A stretch of 26,077 nucleotides of DNA from an uncultured Bacilli bacterium (GTDB taxonomy: Bacteria; Bacillota_I; Bacilli_A; RF39; UBA660): NCBI GenBank assembly GCA_934096735.1, contig CAKOMS010000010.1:1-26077 (forward strand), written 5' to 3'. This document shows positions 15,498 to 22,080 of this stretch, piece by piece (the first letter of the stretch is position 1; every line of letters begins with the position of its first letter). The notes beneath the pieces were generated by a model that was not told the origin of the DNA, did not search any database, and saw nothing but the letters and a program-made list of their open reading frames with translations. The translations under genes and the position numbers were made by a program.

Positions 15498-15519
15498 ACA
15501 TAGAATAGTACTATGTTTT
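15498..15519. repeat. Inverted repeat upstream of the rplK promoter
   Basis: ACATAG (15498-15503) and CTATGT (15511-15516) frame a 7-base loop that itself holds most of TAGTACTA, followed by TTT. It lies about 30 bases before the rplK -35. It could be an operator or a weak terminator; nothing else decides. Confidence 0.35.
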
Positions 15520-15544
15520 AATATAAGCAAAGTGCCAAAAACTC

Positions 15545-15573
15545 TTGCAAATAAAGGGGTTTTGTGATAATAT
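15545..15573 (+). promoter_or_regulatory. rplK-rplA promoter
   Basis: TTGCAA (15545-15550), a 17-base spacer and TAATAT (15568-15573) with a TGa extension (15565-15567). Transcription would start near 15580 and give a leader of about 90 bases holding the L1-site-like hairpin. Confidence 0.6.
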
Positions 15574-15604
15574 TAACATTGCAATTAATTTATAATTGTA
15601 GTTT

Positions 15605-15636
15605 GTGGGAGGGAATGCGGATTTGCCCTATACCAC
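15605..15636 (+). promoter_or_regulatory. Candidate L1-binding autoregulatory leader of rplK-rplA
   Basis: GTGG (15605-15608) pairs with CCAC (15633-15636) and AGGG (15610-15613) with CCCT (15626-15629), separated by a small asymmetric internal loop (G against ATA) and capped by a 12-base loop. Two short helices around an asymmetric loop, starting GUGGGAG, resemble the L1 site on 23S rRNA that is mimicked in L11-L1 operon mRNAs. L1 feedback is known in other bacteria and archaea; assignment here is by resemblance and position before rplK. Confidence 0.5.
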
Positions 15637-15668
15637 TAACGCGAAAAATATTATAGGAGGTGTTTTTT

Positions 15669-16250
15669 GTGGCAAAAGAAATCGTAAAAAGAATTAAACT
15701 TGAAATTCAAGCTGGAAAAGCAACACCAGCACCACCAGTTGGAACAGTTTTAGGACCTGCTGGAATTAATTTACAAGAATTTTGTACAAAATTTAATGAT
15801 GCAACTCGTGAAAAAATGGGTGACATTGTTCCATGTGAAATATCAATTTATGATGACAGAACATTTGATTTTGTATTAAAAACTCCACCTGCTGGTTTCT
15901 TATTGAAAAAAGTAGCAAAAATTCAAAAAGGAAGTCCAAAAGGTGCTAACCAAACAGTTGCAACGATTACTGAAGCAGAACTAAGAGCCATTGCTGAAAC
16001 AAAATTACCTGATTTAAATGCTTATACTGTTGAACAAGCAATGAACATTATTGAGGGTACAGCAAGAAATATGGGAATTGCAGTAACTGGTCGTACAGAC
16101 AAAGAACTACAAGAACAAGCAAAAGAAGCTGTTGCAGAAGAAAAAGAAATGGCTAAAAGAGAAGCTGAACTAGAAAAAATGGAAGAATCTGCTAAAGAGG
16201 AATCTGTTGAAGTACCAGTAATTGGCGACGAAGAAAAAACTGAAGAATAA
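15669..16250 (+). CDS. rplK: Ribosomal protein L11 with long charged C-terminal tail
   Basis: L11 binds the GTPase-centre RNA of 23S rRNA and helps recruit elongation factors. Typical segments are KLEIQAGKATPAPPVGTVLG, GINLQEFC, TPPAGFLLKK, and the C-terminal RNA-binding part ending with IEGTARNMGI near residue 140. The start is GTG 15669, eight bases after AGGAGG; an in-frame GTG at 15660 overlaps that site and is rejected. L11 is normally about 141 residues, but this one has 193: after the normal end it adds about 50 residues rich in Glu, Lys and Ala (EQAKEAVAEEKEMAKREAEL and on to VIGDEEKTEE), probably helical then disordered. It is first in the rplK-rplA unit, behind an L1-site-like leader. 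Confidence 0.95.
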   Translation: MAKEIVKRIKLEIQAGKATPAPPVGTVLGPAGINLQEFCTKFNDATREKMGDIVPCEISIYDDRTFDFVLKTPPAGFLLKKVAKIQKGSPKGANQTVATITEAELRAIAETKLPDLNAYTVEQAMNIIEGTARNMGIAVTGRTDKELQEQAKEAVAEEKEMAKREAELEKMEESAKEESVEVPVIGDEEKTEE

Positions 16251-16304
16251 AATATAAAAATACAAGAAAAAAATCCGCTAATTAATTACAGTTAGGAGGA
16301 AAAA

Positions 16305-17003
16305 ATGAAAAAGCATAGTAAAAAGTATGTAGAAATTTCTAAATCTGTTGAAAGTAATAAACTATATACAAAAGAAGAAGCAATAAAATTAGTTAAAAAT
16401 ACATCAATAACAACTTTTGATTCAACTGTTGAAGTAGCAATTAAACTTAACATTGATGCAAAAAAGACTGATCAACAAGTTCGTGGATCATTAGTATTAC
16501 CTAATGGTACAGGAAAAAGTAAAAAAGTTTTAGTTATTGCTAAGGGTGCATTTGCCGAAGAAGCTAAAAATGCTGGAGCAGACTATGTTGGAGATAAAGA
16601 TATGTTAGATAAGATTAAATCAGAAAATTGGTTTGATTTTGATGTAATCGTTGCAACTCCAGATATGATGCCAGAAGTTGGTAAAATTGGTAATATTTTA
16701 GGACCAAAAGGTTTAATGCCTAACCCAAAAACTAATACTGTTACAACAAGAGTAGCAGATGTAGTAAGAGATTTAAAAAGTGGTATGGTTACATATAAAA
16801 CAGATTCTTACGGAAACATTCATACTATAATTGGTAAAGTATCTTTTGATGAAAAAGCATTACTTGAAAATTTAGTTTACGTTGTTAAAACTATCAATAA
16901 AGCAAAACCTCAAGCAGTTAAAGGTGTATTTATTGATAAGATTGCAATTGCTACAACTATGGGTCCTGGGATTAAAGTCGATAAAACATCTATCGAACTA
17001 TAA
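16305..17003 (+). CDS. rplA: Ribosomal protein L1
   Basis: This 232-residue protein forms the L1 stalk, which moves deacylated tRNA out of the ribosome, and in many bacteria also represses its own operon. The family core is clear: VEVAIKLNIDAKKTDQQVRG, VLPNGTGK, FDVIVATPDMMPEVGKIGNILGPKGLMPNPK, and the C-terminal TMGPGIKVD. Length is standard. It starts at ATG 16305 after TTAGGAGG, 54 bases after rplK. A separate promoter and the L10 leader follow immediately, so rplJ-rplL can be expressed apart from rplKA. Confidence 0.97.
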   Translation: MKKHSKKYVEISKSVESNKLYTKEEAIKLVKNTSITTFDSTVEVAIKLNIDAKKTDQQVRGSLVLPNGTGKSKKVLVIAKGAFAEEAKNAGADYVGDKDMLDKIKSENWFDFDVIVATPDMMPEVGKIGNILGPKGLMPNPKTNTVTTRVADVVRDLKSGMVTYKTDSYGNIHTIIGKVSFDEKALLENLVYVVKTINKAKPQAVKGVFIDKIAIATTMGPGIKVDKTSIEL

Positions 17004-17009
17004 TTTTAG

Positions 17010-17038
17010 TTGATTTTCAAAAGAATGTAGTATATAAT
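17010..17038 (+). promoter_or_regulatory. Internal promoter for rplJ-rplL
   Basis: TTGATT (17010-17015), a 17-base spacer and a perfect TATAAT (17033-17038), starting 7 bases after the rplA stop. It allows L10-L7/L12 to be made separately, fitting their higher copy number in the ribosome. Confidence 0.75.
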
Positions 17039-17051
17039 ACTTAAAGAAAAG

Positions 17052-17105
17052 AAAAACCGAAGACAGTAGGGAAGAAATTTTAAAAATCCTACCGAGGGGA
17101 ACTAT
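17052..17105 (+). ncRNA. L10 (rplJ) leader, L10-L7/L12 binding motif
   Basis: The stretch carries the marks of the conserved rplJ leader: CCGAAGACAGTAGG, then CCTACCGAGGGG, with GTAGG (17066-17070) pairing with CCTAC (17088-17092). In other bacteria the L10-L12 complex binds this element and lowers expression of its own genes. It lies between the internal promoter and an attenuator-like hairpin, the usual arrangement. Confidence 0.85.
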
Positions 17106-17123
17106 TAACAATTTTGTTTATAC

Positions 17124-17147
17124 GCTTCCCAATCGGAAGCTTTTCTT
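17124..17147 (+). terminator. Attenuator hairpin before rplJ
   Basis: GCTTCC (17124-17129) pairs with GGAAGC (17135-17140), loop of 5, then TTTTCTT. It stands 19 bases before the rplJ start. Placed after the L10 leader, it fits a transcription attenuator controlled by L10-L12 binding; read-through must be substantial because rplJ and rplL are essential. Confidence 0.78.
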
Positions 17148-17165
17148 AATATATAAGGAGGAAAC

Positions 17166-17666
17166 ATGGCAAGCGAAAAAATTCTTAATGAGAAGAAAGT
17201 TATCGTTAGTGAAATTATTGATAACATCAAAAATAGTGAATCAGTAATATTATTTCAATATCAAGGTTTAACTGTTAGTGAAATGAGCGAATTAAGAAGC
17301 AAACTTAATGAAATTAATTCAAGTGTTAAAATTTATAAAAATACTCTTTTAAAAAGAGCACTAGATGAATTAAATATTAACATGGATGATTTCTTAGAAG
17401 GTCCAAATGCAATCCTTTTTGGTGATACATTACTAGAACCTATAAAAGTTATTGCTGACTTTGCAAAAAATCATGACAAATTAAATATTCGTGTTGGTAT
17501 AATTAGTGGCGATGTTGCTAGTCTTGAAACAATTAAAGAATATGCAAGTATTCCAAGTCGTGAAGGATTATTAACAATGTTAGCTGGTGGTATGATTCAA
17601 TATGTTAAAGATTTATCAATTAGTTTAAATCTTTATGCCGAACAATTAGGAGGAAAGGAAGATTAA
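17166..17666 (+). CDS. rplJ: Ribosomal protein L10
   Basis: This 166-residue protein anchors the L7/L12 dimers to 23S rRNA at the stalk base. The N-terminal part shows SESVILFQYQGLTVSEMSEL and the KIYKNTLLKRALDE RNA-binding stretch; the C-terminal helix (about 130-166) binds L12 dimers. The length is typical. ATG 17166 follows AAGGAGG, the downstream arm of an attenuator region. Only one base separates its stop from the rplL start, and the rplL ribosome binding site lies inside the rplJ end, so the two are coupled. Confidence 0.97.
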   Translation: MASEKILNEKKVIVSEIIDNIKNSESVILFQYQGLTVSEMSELRSKLNEINSSVKIYKNTLLKRALDELNINMDDFLEGPNAILFGDTLLEPIKVIADFAKNHDKLNIRVGIISGDVASLETIKEYASIPSREGLLTMLAGGMIQYVKDLSISLNLYAEQLGGKED

Positions 17667-17667
17667 A

Positions 17668-18033
17668 ATGGCAAAATTAACTAGAGAAGATTTTATAAGT
17701 GCATTAAAAGAAATGACAATTCTTGAAGTAAAAGAATTAGTTGATGCAATGAAAGAAGAATTTGGTGTAGATCCATCTGCTGTTGCTGTAGCTGCTGCTC
17801 CAGTTGCTGCTGAAGATGAAGGTTCTAAAACTAAAACTGTAGTACTTAAAAGTGCTGGCGGAAATAAAATTGCAGTTATTAAAATCATTAAAGAAATTAC
17901 AGGCTTAGGATTAGTTGAAGCTAAAGGCTTAGCTGATAATGGCGGAAATATTAAAGAAAACATTCCTGCTGATGAAGCTAAAGCAATCGCTGATCAATTA
18001 ACTGAAGCTGGTGCTGAAGTAGAATTAGCATAG
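17668..18033 (+). CDS. rplL: Ribosomal protein L7/L12
   Basis: The 121-residue stalk protein activates translational GTPases. The N-terminal dimerisation part includes ILEVKELVDAMKEEFG. An Ala/Val-rich hinge follows (about 35-50) and then the globular C-terminal domain with KIAVIKIIKEITGLGLVEAK and a tail AEVELA. Length is ordinary. It starts one base after rplJ. A strong terminator follows directly. In most Firmicutes rpoB and rpoC come next; here they do not. Confidence 0.97.
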   Translation: MAKLTREDFISALKEMTILEVKELVDAMKEEFGVDPSAVAVAAAPVAAEDEGSKTKTVVLKSAGGNKIAVIKIIKEITGLGLVEAKGLADNGGNIKENIPADEAKAIADQLTEAGAEVELA

Positions 18034-18038
18034 TTTGT

Positions 18039-18070
18039 AAAAAAAGCAAGAATTAATTGCTTTTTTTTTT
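18039..18070 (+). terminator. Strong terminator after rplL
   Basis: An 11-bp stem, 18039-18049 (A-run plus GCAA) with 18057-18067 (TTGC plus T-run), and a 7-base loop. T continues to 18070. It separates the ribosomal unit from the two following membrane-protein genes. Confidence 0.9.
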
Positions 18071-18101
18071 CTCATATTTTATAATTATTAAAGGTGATAC
18101 T

Positions 18102-18383
18102 ATGAAAAGAACATTGGGGATTATGACAAAAGTTTTATTAGTGGCAATAATGGTTATTTGGGTAGGATTAATTATGGTAGAATATTTTAGATACCAAAAT
18201 AATGAACCTATGTTAGTAGTACTAAAAGAAGAAACAAAAACTTATGATGACGGACATGTTTATATTTACTGGGGCCTTGGATACAAAAGTATAACATACG
18301 AAAGAACAAGCATTTATGGAAAAGAATTTGGACATGCCTTTATAAAAGTAAGAGAGAATTTGCCACAAACACAAAATAGTTAG
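18102..18383 (+). CDS. Small single-pass membrane protein
   Basis: I do not recognise this 93-residue protein. Residues 1-28 (MKRTLGIMTKVLLVAIMVIWVGLIMVE) are a basic start and one hydrophobic segment, probably an anchor or uncleaved signal. The remainder is a compact outside domain, with PMLVVLKEETKTYDDGHVYIYWGLGYKSITYER and a GHAFIKVRE strand. The start ATG 18102 with AAGGTGA is preferred; the frame is open a little further upstream but through a T-run. The prepilin-like gene begins 9 bases after its stop, so the two probably form one transcript and may work together. Confidence 0.65.
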   Translation: MKRTLGIMTKVLLVAIMVIWVGLIMVEYFRYQNNEPMLVVLKEETKTYDDGHVYIYWGLGYKSITYERTSIYGKEFGHAFIKVRENLPQTQNS

Positions 18384-18392
18384 GGTGATAAA

Positions 18393-18785
18393 ATGAAGTT
18401 AAATAATCGTGGATGGGGAACCACAGAAATGTTACTTTTAAGTGGAGGATTATTTTTAGCATTAATAGTAGCAATTGTTTTTATATCAAAATTATATGGT
18501 TCATTTGAAACATCTTTAGGAGCTGGTTATTATATTGATGTTGAAAATAAGCTTGCTCTAGCAGCACAAGAATACATAGATAAAGAAAATATAACTGTTA
18601 CAAATAAATATATTATATCGTTAAAAGATTTACAAAAAAAGTTATTAATAGGTAAATTAGTAGATCAAAAAGGAAAAAAATGTGATGGATATGCTATAGT
18701 AGAAAATGATGGAACTACTTTAAACTATCACGGTTATATATCATGTAAAAATTATAAAACTGCAGATTATGATATAAATAAATAG
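18393..18785 (+). CDS. Prepilin-like protein (class III signal motif)
   Basis: This 130-residue protein begins MKLNNRGWGTTEMLLLSGG and has one hydrophobic segment (about 13-32). The start fits the type IV prepilin pattern: a short basic leader ending in Gly7, then Trp8 as +1 (usually Phe or Met) and Glu12 at +5, followed by a hydrophobic helix. The C-terminal domain has two cysteines (KKCDGYAIVEND and GYISCKNY) that could form the loop disulfide of pseudopilins. No prepilin peptidase, pilus ATPase or GspF-like gene is visible in the window. An alternative is a simple membrane anchor that resembles prepilin by chance. It is 9 bases after the 93-residue membrane protein. Confidence 0.65.
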   Translation: MKLNNRGWGTTEMLLLSGGLFLALIVAIVFISKLYGSFETSLGAGYYIDVENKLALAAQEYIDKENITVTNKYIISLKDLQKKLLIGKLVDQKGKKCDGYAIVENDGTTLNYHGYISCKNYKTADYDINK

Positions 18786-18867
18786 AAAGTATAAATAATA
18801 TTGGAATATAATTAAATGGATAATAAATTTATATAAATTTAAAAAATCTGTTTTATTGAAAAAACTA

Positions 18868-18897
18868 TTGACAAAATACAGCAAAAAATGATATAGT
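18868..18897 (+). promoter_or_regulatory. rpsL-rpsG-fusA promoter
   Basis: A perfect -35 TTGACA (18868-18873), 18 bases, then TATAGT (18892-18897) with a TG extension (18889-18890). This is a strong promoter of the str operon; the transcript would start near 18903, giving a leader of about 90 bases with two hairpins. Confidence 0.78.
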
Positions 18898-18916
18898 AAT
18901 TTTGCATTTTGGTTAG

Positions 18917-18934
18917 GTTCTACCTAGGTAGAAC
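18917..18934 (+). promoter_or_regulatory. Perfect 18-base palindrome in the rpsL leader
   Basis: GTTCTACCTAGGTAGAAC is a perfect palindrome about 15 bases downstream of the expected transcription start. As DNA it could be an operator for a dimeric regulator; as RNA it could form a short hairpin. Together with the hairpin at 18953-18975 it makes a structured leader for the str operon, possibly an S12 or S7 autoregulatory target. The palindrome is certain; its role is inferred. Confidence 0.6.
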
Positions 18935-18952
18935 TTAATTTAAATATATTTT

Positions 18953-18975
18953 TGATACACTTGGATTCGTGTTCA
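18953..18975 (+). promoter_or_regulatory. Second hairpin in the rpsL leader
   Basis: ACAC (18957-18960) pairs with GTGT (18969-18972) with an 8-base loop, and flanking TGA/TCA extend it with a bulged base. It ends just before the rpsL ribosome binding site, so it could influence translation initiation. The stem is short and the support modest. Confidence 0.4.
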
Positions 18976-18992
18976 TAGAGAGGAGAGAAAAT

Positions 18993-19403
18993 ATGCCAAC
19001 AATTAATCAATTAGTAAAGAAAAATCGTCAAAAGAAAACTAGAAAAAGTAAGAGTCCAGTACTTAATGTTGGATTTAATACATTAGAAAGAAAACAAACT
19101 GATGCAGTAAGCCCACAAAAAAGAGGAGTATGTACTCGTGTAGGAACAAAAACACCTAAGAAACCAAACTCAGCATTACGTAAATATGCACGTGTAAGAT
19201 TATCTAACGGAAAAGAAATCGATGCATACATTCCTGGAGAAGGACATAACTTACAAGAACATAGTGTAGTACTAGTTCGTGGTGGCCGTGTTAAAGACCT
19301 AATTGGTGTACGTTATCATATTGTACGTGGTACATTAGATACTCACGGAGTTGAAAAACGTAAACAAGGTCGTAGTAAATACGGTACTAAAAAAGAAAAA
19401 TAA
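18993..19403 (+). CDS. rpsL: Ribosomal protein S12
   Basis: This 136-residue protein helps decode mRNA at the A site. Conserved segments are MPTINQLVKKNR, SPQKRGVCTRV, TPKKPNSALRK (the Lys42 region in E. coli numbering), GEGHNLQEHSVVLVRGGRVKDL (Lys87 region) and RKQGRSKYGTKK. One residue is unusual: DLPGVRYH of nearly all bacterial S12 is DLIGVRYH here, with Ile104 (E. coli Pro90) encoded by ATT at 19302-19304. The real start is ATG 18993 after GAGGAGAG; an upstream in-frame GTG at 18969 lies in the leader hairpin and is rejected. It is first in the str operon. Confidence 0.97.
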   Translation: MPTINQLVKKNRQKKTRKSKSPVLNVGFNTLERKQTDAVSPQKRGVCTRVGTKTPKKPNSALRKYARVRLSNGKEIDAYIPGEGHNLQEHSVVLVRGGRVKDLIGVRYHIVRGTLDTHGVEKRKQGRSKYGTKKEK

Positions 19404-19436
19404 TATAAAAATAAATTAGAAAAGGAGGAAATATAA

Positions 19437-19904
19437 ATGCGAAAAAGAAGAGCAGTTAAAAGAGATGTATTACCAGATCCAATATATAATTCTAAAGTAG
19501 TTACTAAATTAGTTAATGCAATTATGTTAGATGGTAAAAAAGGTACAGCTCAAAAGATTTTATATGAGGCTTTTGAAATCGTTGAAAAACAAACAGGAAA
19601 ACCAGCAATGGAAGTATACGAAGAAGCTTTAAAAAATATAAGCCCTGCATTAGAAGTTAAATCTCGTCGTGTAGGTGGATCTAACTACCAAGTTCCAATG
19701 GAAGTAACAGACGAAAGAGCACAAACTCTTGCGTTACGTTGGTTAGTTAATTATGCAAAATTAAGAAATGGAAAGGGTATGGCCATTAATTTAGCAAATG
19801 AAATCATGGATGCCGCTAATGGTGTTGGTGGTGCTGTTAAAAAACGTGAAGATACTCACAAAATGGCTGAAGCAAATAAAGCATTTGCTCATTATAGATG
19901 GTAA
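19437..19904 (+). CDS. rpsG: Ribosomal protein S7
   Basis: This 155-residue protein organises the 3' domain of 16S rRNA and lies near the exit site; in E. coli it represses its operon. The marks are MRKRRAVKRDVLPDP, KLVNAIMLDGKKGTAQ, NISPALEVKSRRVGGSNYQVPMEV, RWLVNYAK, and the terminal ANKAFAHYRW. Length is standard. ATG 19437 follows AAAGGAGG, 33 bases after rpsL. fusA begins 6 bases after its stop with little ribosome binding sequence of its own. Confidence 0.97.
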   Translation: MRKRRAVKRDVLPDPIYNSKVVTKLVNAIMLDGKKGTAQKILYEAFEIVEKQTGKPAMEVYEEALKNISPALEVKSRRVGGSNYQVPMEVTDERAQTLALRWLVNYAKLRNGKGMAINLANEIMDAANGVGGAVKKREDTHKMAEANKAFAHYRW

Positions 19905-19910
19905 TTTAAT

Positions 19911-21983
19911 ATGGCAAGAGATGTTACTATAGATAAAATTCGTAATATCGGTATCATGGCACACATTGATGCTGGTAAAACAACAACAACAGAAAGAATT
20001 CTTTTCTTAACTGGTATCACTCATAAAATTGGTGAAACTCACGAAGGTGAATCACAAATGGACTGGATGGAACAAGAAAAGGAAAGAGGTATAACAATTA
20101 CTTCAGCAGCTACTACATGCCACTGGAAAGGATATAGATTAAATATCATAGATACTCCAGGACACGTAGACTTTACTATTGAAGTACAAAGAAGTTTAAG
20201 AGTACTTGATGGTGCTATTGCACTTATTGATGCTCAAGCAGGTGTAGAACCTCAAACTGAAACAGTTTGGCGTCAAGCTAACGAATACAAAGTTCCAAGA
20301 ATGATCTGTGCAAACAAAATGGAAAAAATGGGTGCAGATTTCTATTATTCATTAGATACAATTAAAAGTAGACTTGGTGCAAATGCTGCTCCTATAATGT
20401 TACCAATAGGTGCAGAACAAGAATATATTGGATATGTTGATTTAGTAACTAAAAAAGCATATAGATATGATGGAACAGAAAAACAAGAATTAACTGAAAT
20501 AGAAATTCCTACTGATATGGTATCTAAGACTGAAGAATATAGAACTAAGTTAATTGAAGCAGTAGCTGATTTTGATGAAGAACTTATGATGAAATACTTA
20601 GATGGTGAAGAAATTTCTATTGAAGAATTAAAACAAGCAATAAGAAAAGCAACATTATCTGTTGAATTCTTCCCAGTATTATGTGCAGATGCTTTAGGTG
20701 ATAAAGGTACAAGAACATTATTAGATGCAGTTATCGATTATTTACCAGCTCCAACTGATATCGAAGCAATAGATTGTGTTGATGCTAAAGGTAATGATGT
20801 AAAAAGACATCCAAGTGATTCTGAACCATTTACTGCATTAGCATTTAAAATTATGACAGATCCATATGTAGGACGTCTATCATTCTTTAGAGTTTATTCA
20901 GGAGTACTAAAAAGTGGTTCTTATGTATTAAACTCAACAAAAGATGAAAAAGAAAGAATTGGACGTATATTACAAATGCACGCTAATCAAAGAAAAGAAA
21001 TTACTGAAGTTTATGCCGGTGAAATTGCAGCAGCTGTTGGTTTAAAAAATACAACTACAGCAGATACACTTTGCGATGAAAAAAATCCATGTATTATGAA
21101 AGGTATGGAATTCCCAGCACCAGTAATTGATATTGCTATAGAACCAAAGAGCAAAAATGATCAAGATAAGATGGCTATAGCTATTCAAAAATTAGTAGAA
21201 GAAGACCCAACATTAAGAGTAAAAACTGATGTTGAAACAGGACAAACTGTATTATCTGGAATGGGTGAATTACATTTAGATATTATTGTTGATCGTATGA
21301 GAAGAGAATTTAATGTTGAATGTAATAAAGGTAAACCACAAGTTGCATATCGTGAAACTATTACACAACCAGCTGATTGTGAAGGTAAATATATTAAACA
21401 ATCTGGTGGTCGTGGACAATATGGACATGTTTGGGTAAAATTTGAACCAAATCCAGAAAAAGGCTATGAATTCGTTGATGCAATTGTAGGTGGAGTTGTA
21501 CCAAGAGAATATATCCCAGTTACTGATAAAGGTTTACAAGAAGCAATGGCTGGTGGTATTCTTGCTGGATATCCAATGGTAGATGTTAAAGCAACATTAT
21601 TTGATGGTTCATACCATGATGTTGACTCATCTGAAATGGCATTTAAAATTGCAGCAAGTATGGCTTTAAAAGAAGCATTAAAGAAATGTAAGCCAGTATT
21701 ACTTGAACCAGTAATGAAAGTTGAAGTAGTAGTTCCTGAGGAATATATGGGTAATGTTATGGGTGACTTAACAAGTCGTCGTGGTAAACCATTAGGAAAT
21801 GAATCTCGTGGAAATGCTTTATCAATTAATGCAATGGTACCATTAGCAGAAATGTTTGGTTATGCAACAACATTACGTTCAAATTCTCAAGGAAGAGGAA
21901 CATTTACAATGACATTAGATCATTATGAAGAAGTTCCAAAAAATATCGCTGAAGAAATTATTAAAAGAAACAGCGTTAACTAG
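19911..21983 (+). CDS. fusA: Elongation factor G
   Basis: This 690-residue GTPase moves tRNAs and mRNA during translocation. The G motifs are AHIDAGKTT (residues 17-25), RGITI (59-63), DTPGH (81-85), and a guanine-recognition motif that reads NKME (135-138) instead of the near-universal NKMD; Glu138 is encoded by GAA at 20322-20324. Domains II to V follow with normal length, including GMGELHLDIIVDRMRREF and, in domain IV, SGGRGQYGHVWV. The start at 19911, 6 bases after rpsG, has no good ribosome binding site, so re-initiation from rpsG is likely. A separate promoter follows for tuf. Apart from the Asp-to-Glu change the protein looks intact. Confidence 0.97.
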   Translation: MARDVTIDKIRNIGIMAHIDAGKTTTTERILFLTGITHKIGETHEGESQMDWMEQEKERGITITSAATTCHWKGYRLNIIDTPGHVDFTIEVQRSLRVLDGAIALIDAQAGVEPQTETVWRQANEYKVPRMICANKMEKMGADFYYSLDTIKSRLGANAAPIMLPIGAEQEYIGYVDLVTKKAYRYDGTEKQELTEIEIPTDMVSKTEEYRTKLIEAVADFDEELMMKYLDGEEISIEELKQAIRKATLSVEFFPVLCADALGDKGTRTLLDAVIDYLPAPTDIEAIDCVDAKGNDVKRHPSDSEPFTALAFKIMTDPYVGRLSFFRVYSGVLKSGSYVLNSTKDEKERIGRILQMHANQRKEITEVYAGEIAAAVGLKNTTTADTLCDEKNPCIMKGMEFPAPVIDIAIEPKSKNDQDKMAIAIQKLVEEDPTLRVKTDVETGQTVLSGMGELHLDIIVDRMRREFNVECNKGKPQVAYRETITQPADCEGKYIKQSGGRGQYGHVWVKFEPNPEKGYEFVDAIVGGVVPREYIPVTDKGLQEAMAGGILAGYPMVDVKATLFDGSYHDVDSSEMAFKIAASMALKEALKKCKPVLLEPVMKVEVVVPEEYMGNVMGDLTSRRGKPLGNESRGNALSINAMVPLAEMFGYATTLRSNSQGRGTFTMTLDHYEEVPKNIAEEIIKRNSVN

Positions 21984-22018
21984 AATAATACTTGAAAGAT
22001 GAAAGTCCTTAAAAAGAC

Positions 22019-22047
22019 TTGAAAATTAATCAAGCATTAGATAAAAT
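22019..22047 (+). promoter_or_regulatory. tuf promoter
   Basis: TTGAAA (22019-22024), a 17-base spacer and TAAAAT (22042-22047) in the 97-base fusA-tuf gap. An independent promoter fits the high cellular demand for EF-Tu. Confidence 0.6.
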
Positions 22048-22080
22048 ATAATAGTATAAAAGAAAAGGAGGAAATATTAT

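Noticed and set aside
15660..15668. Upstream GTG as the rplK start
   Set aside because: It overlaps the AGGAGG ribosome binding site. GTG 15669 gives the conserved MAKEI-type N-terminus at normal spacing.
17646..17963. Long antisense open frame over rplL
   Set aside because: It is a mirror of the Ala-rich rplL coding sequence, with no ribosome binding site and no family resemblance.
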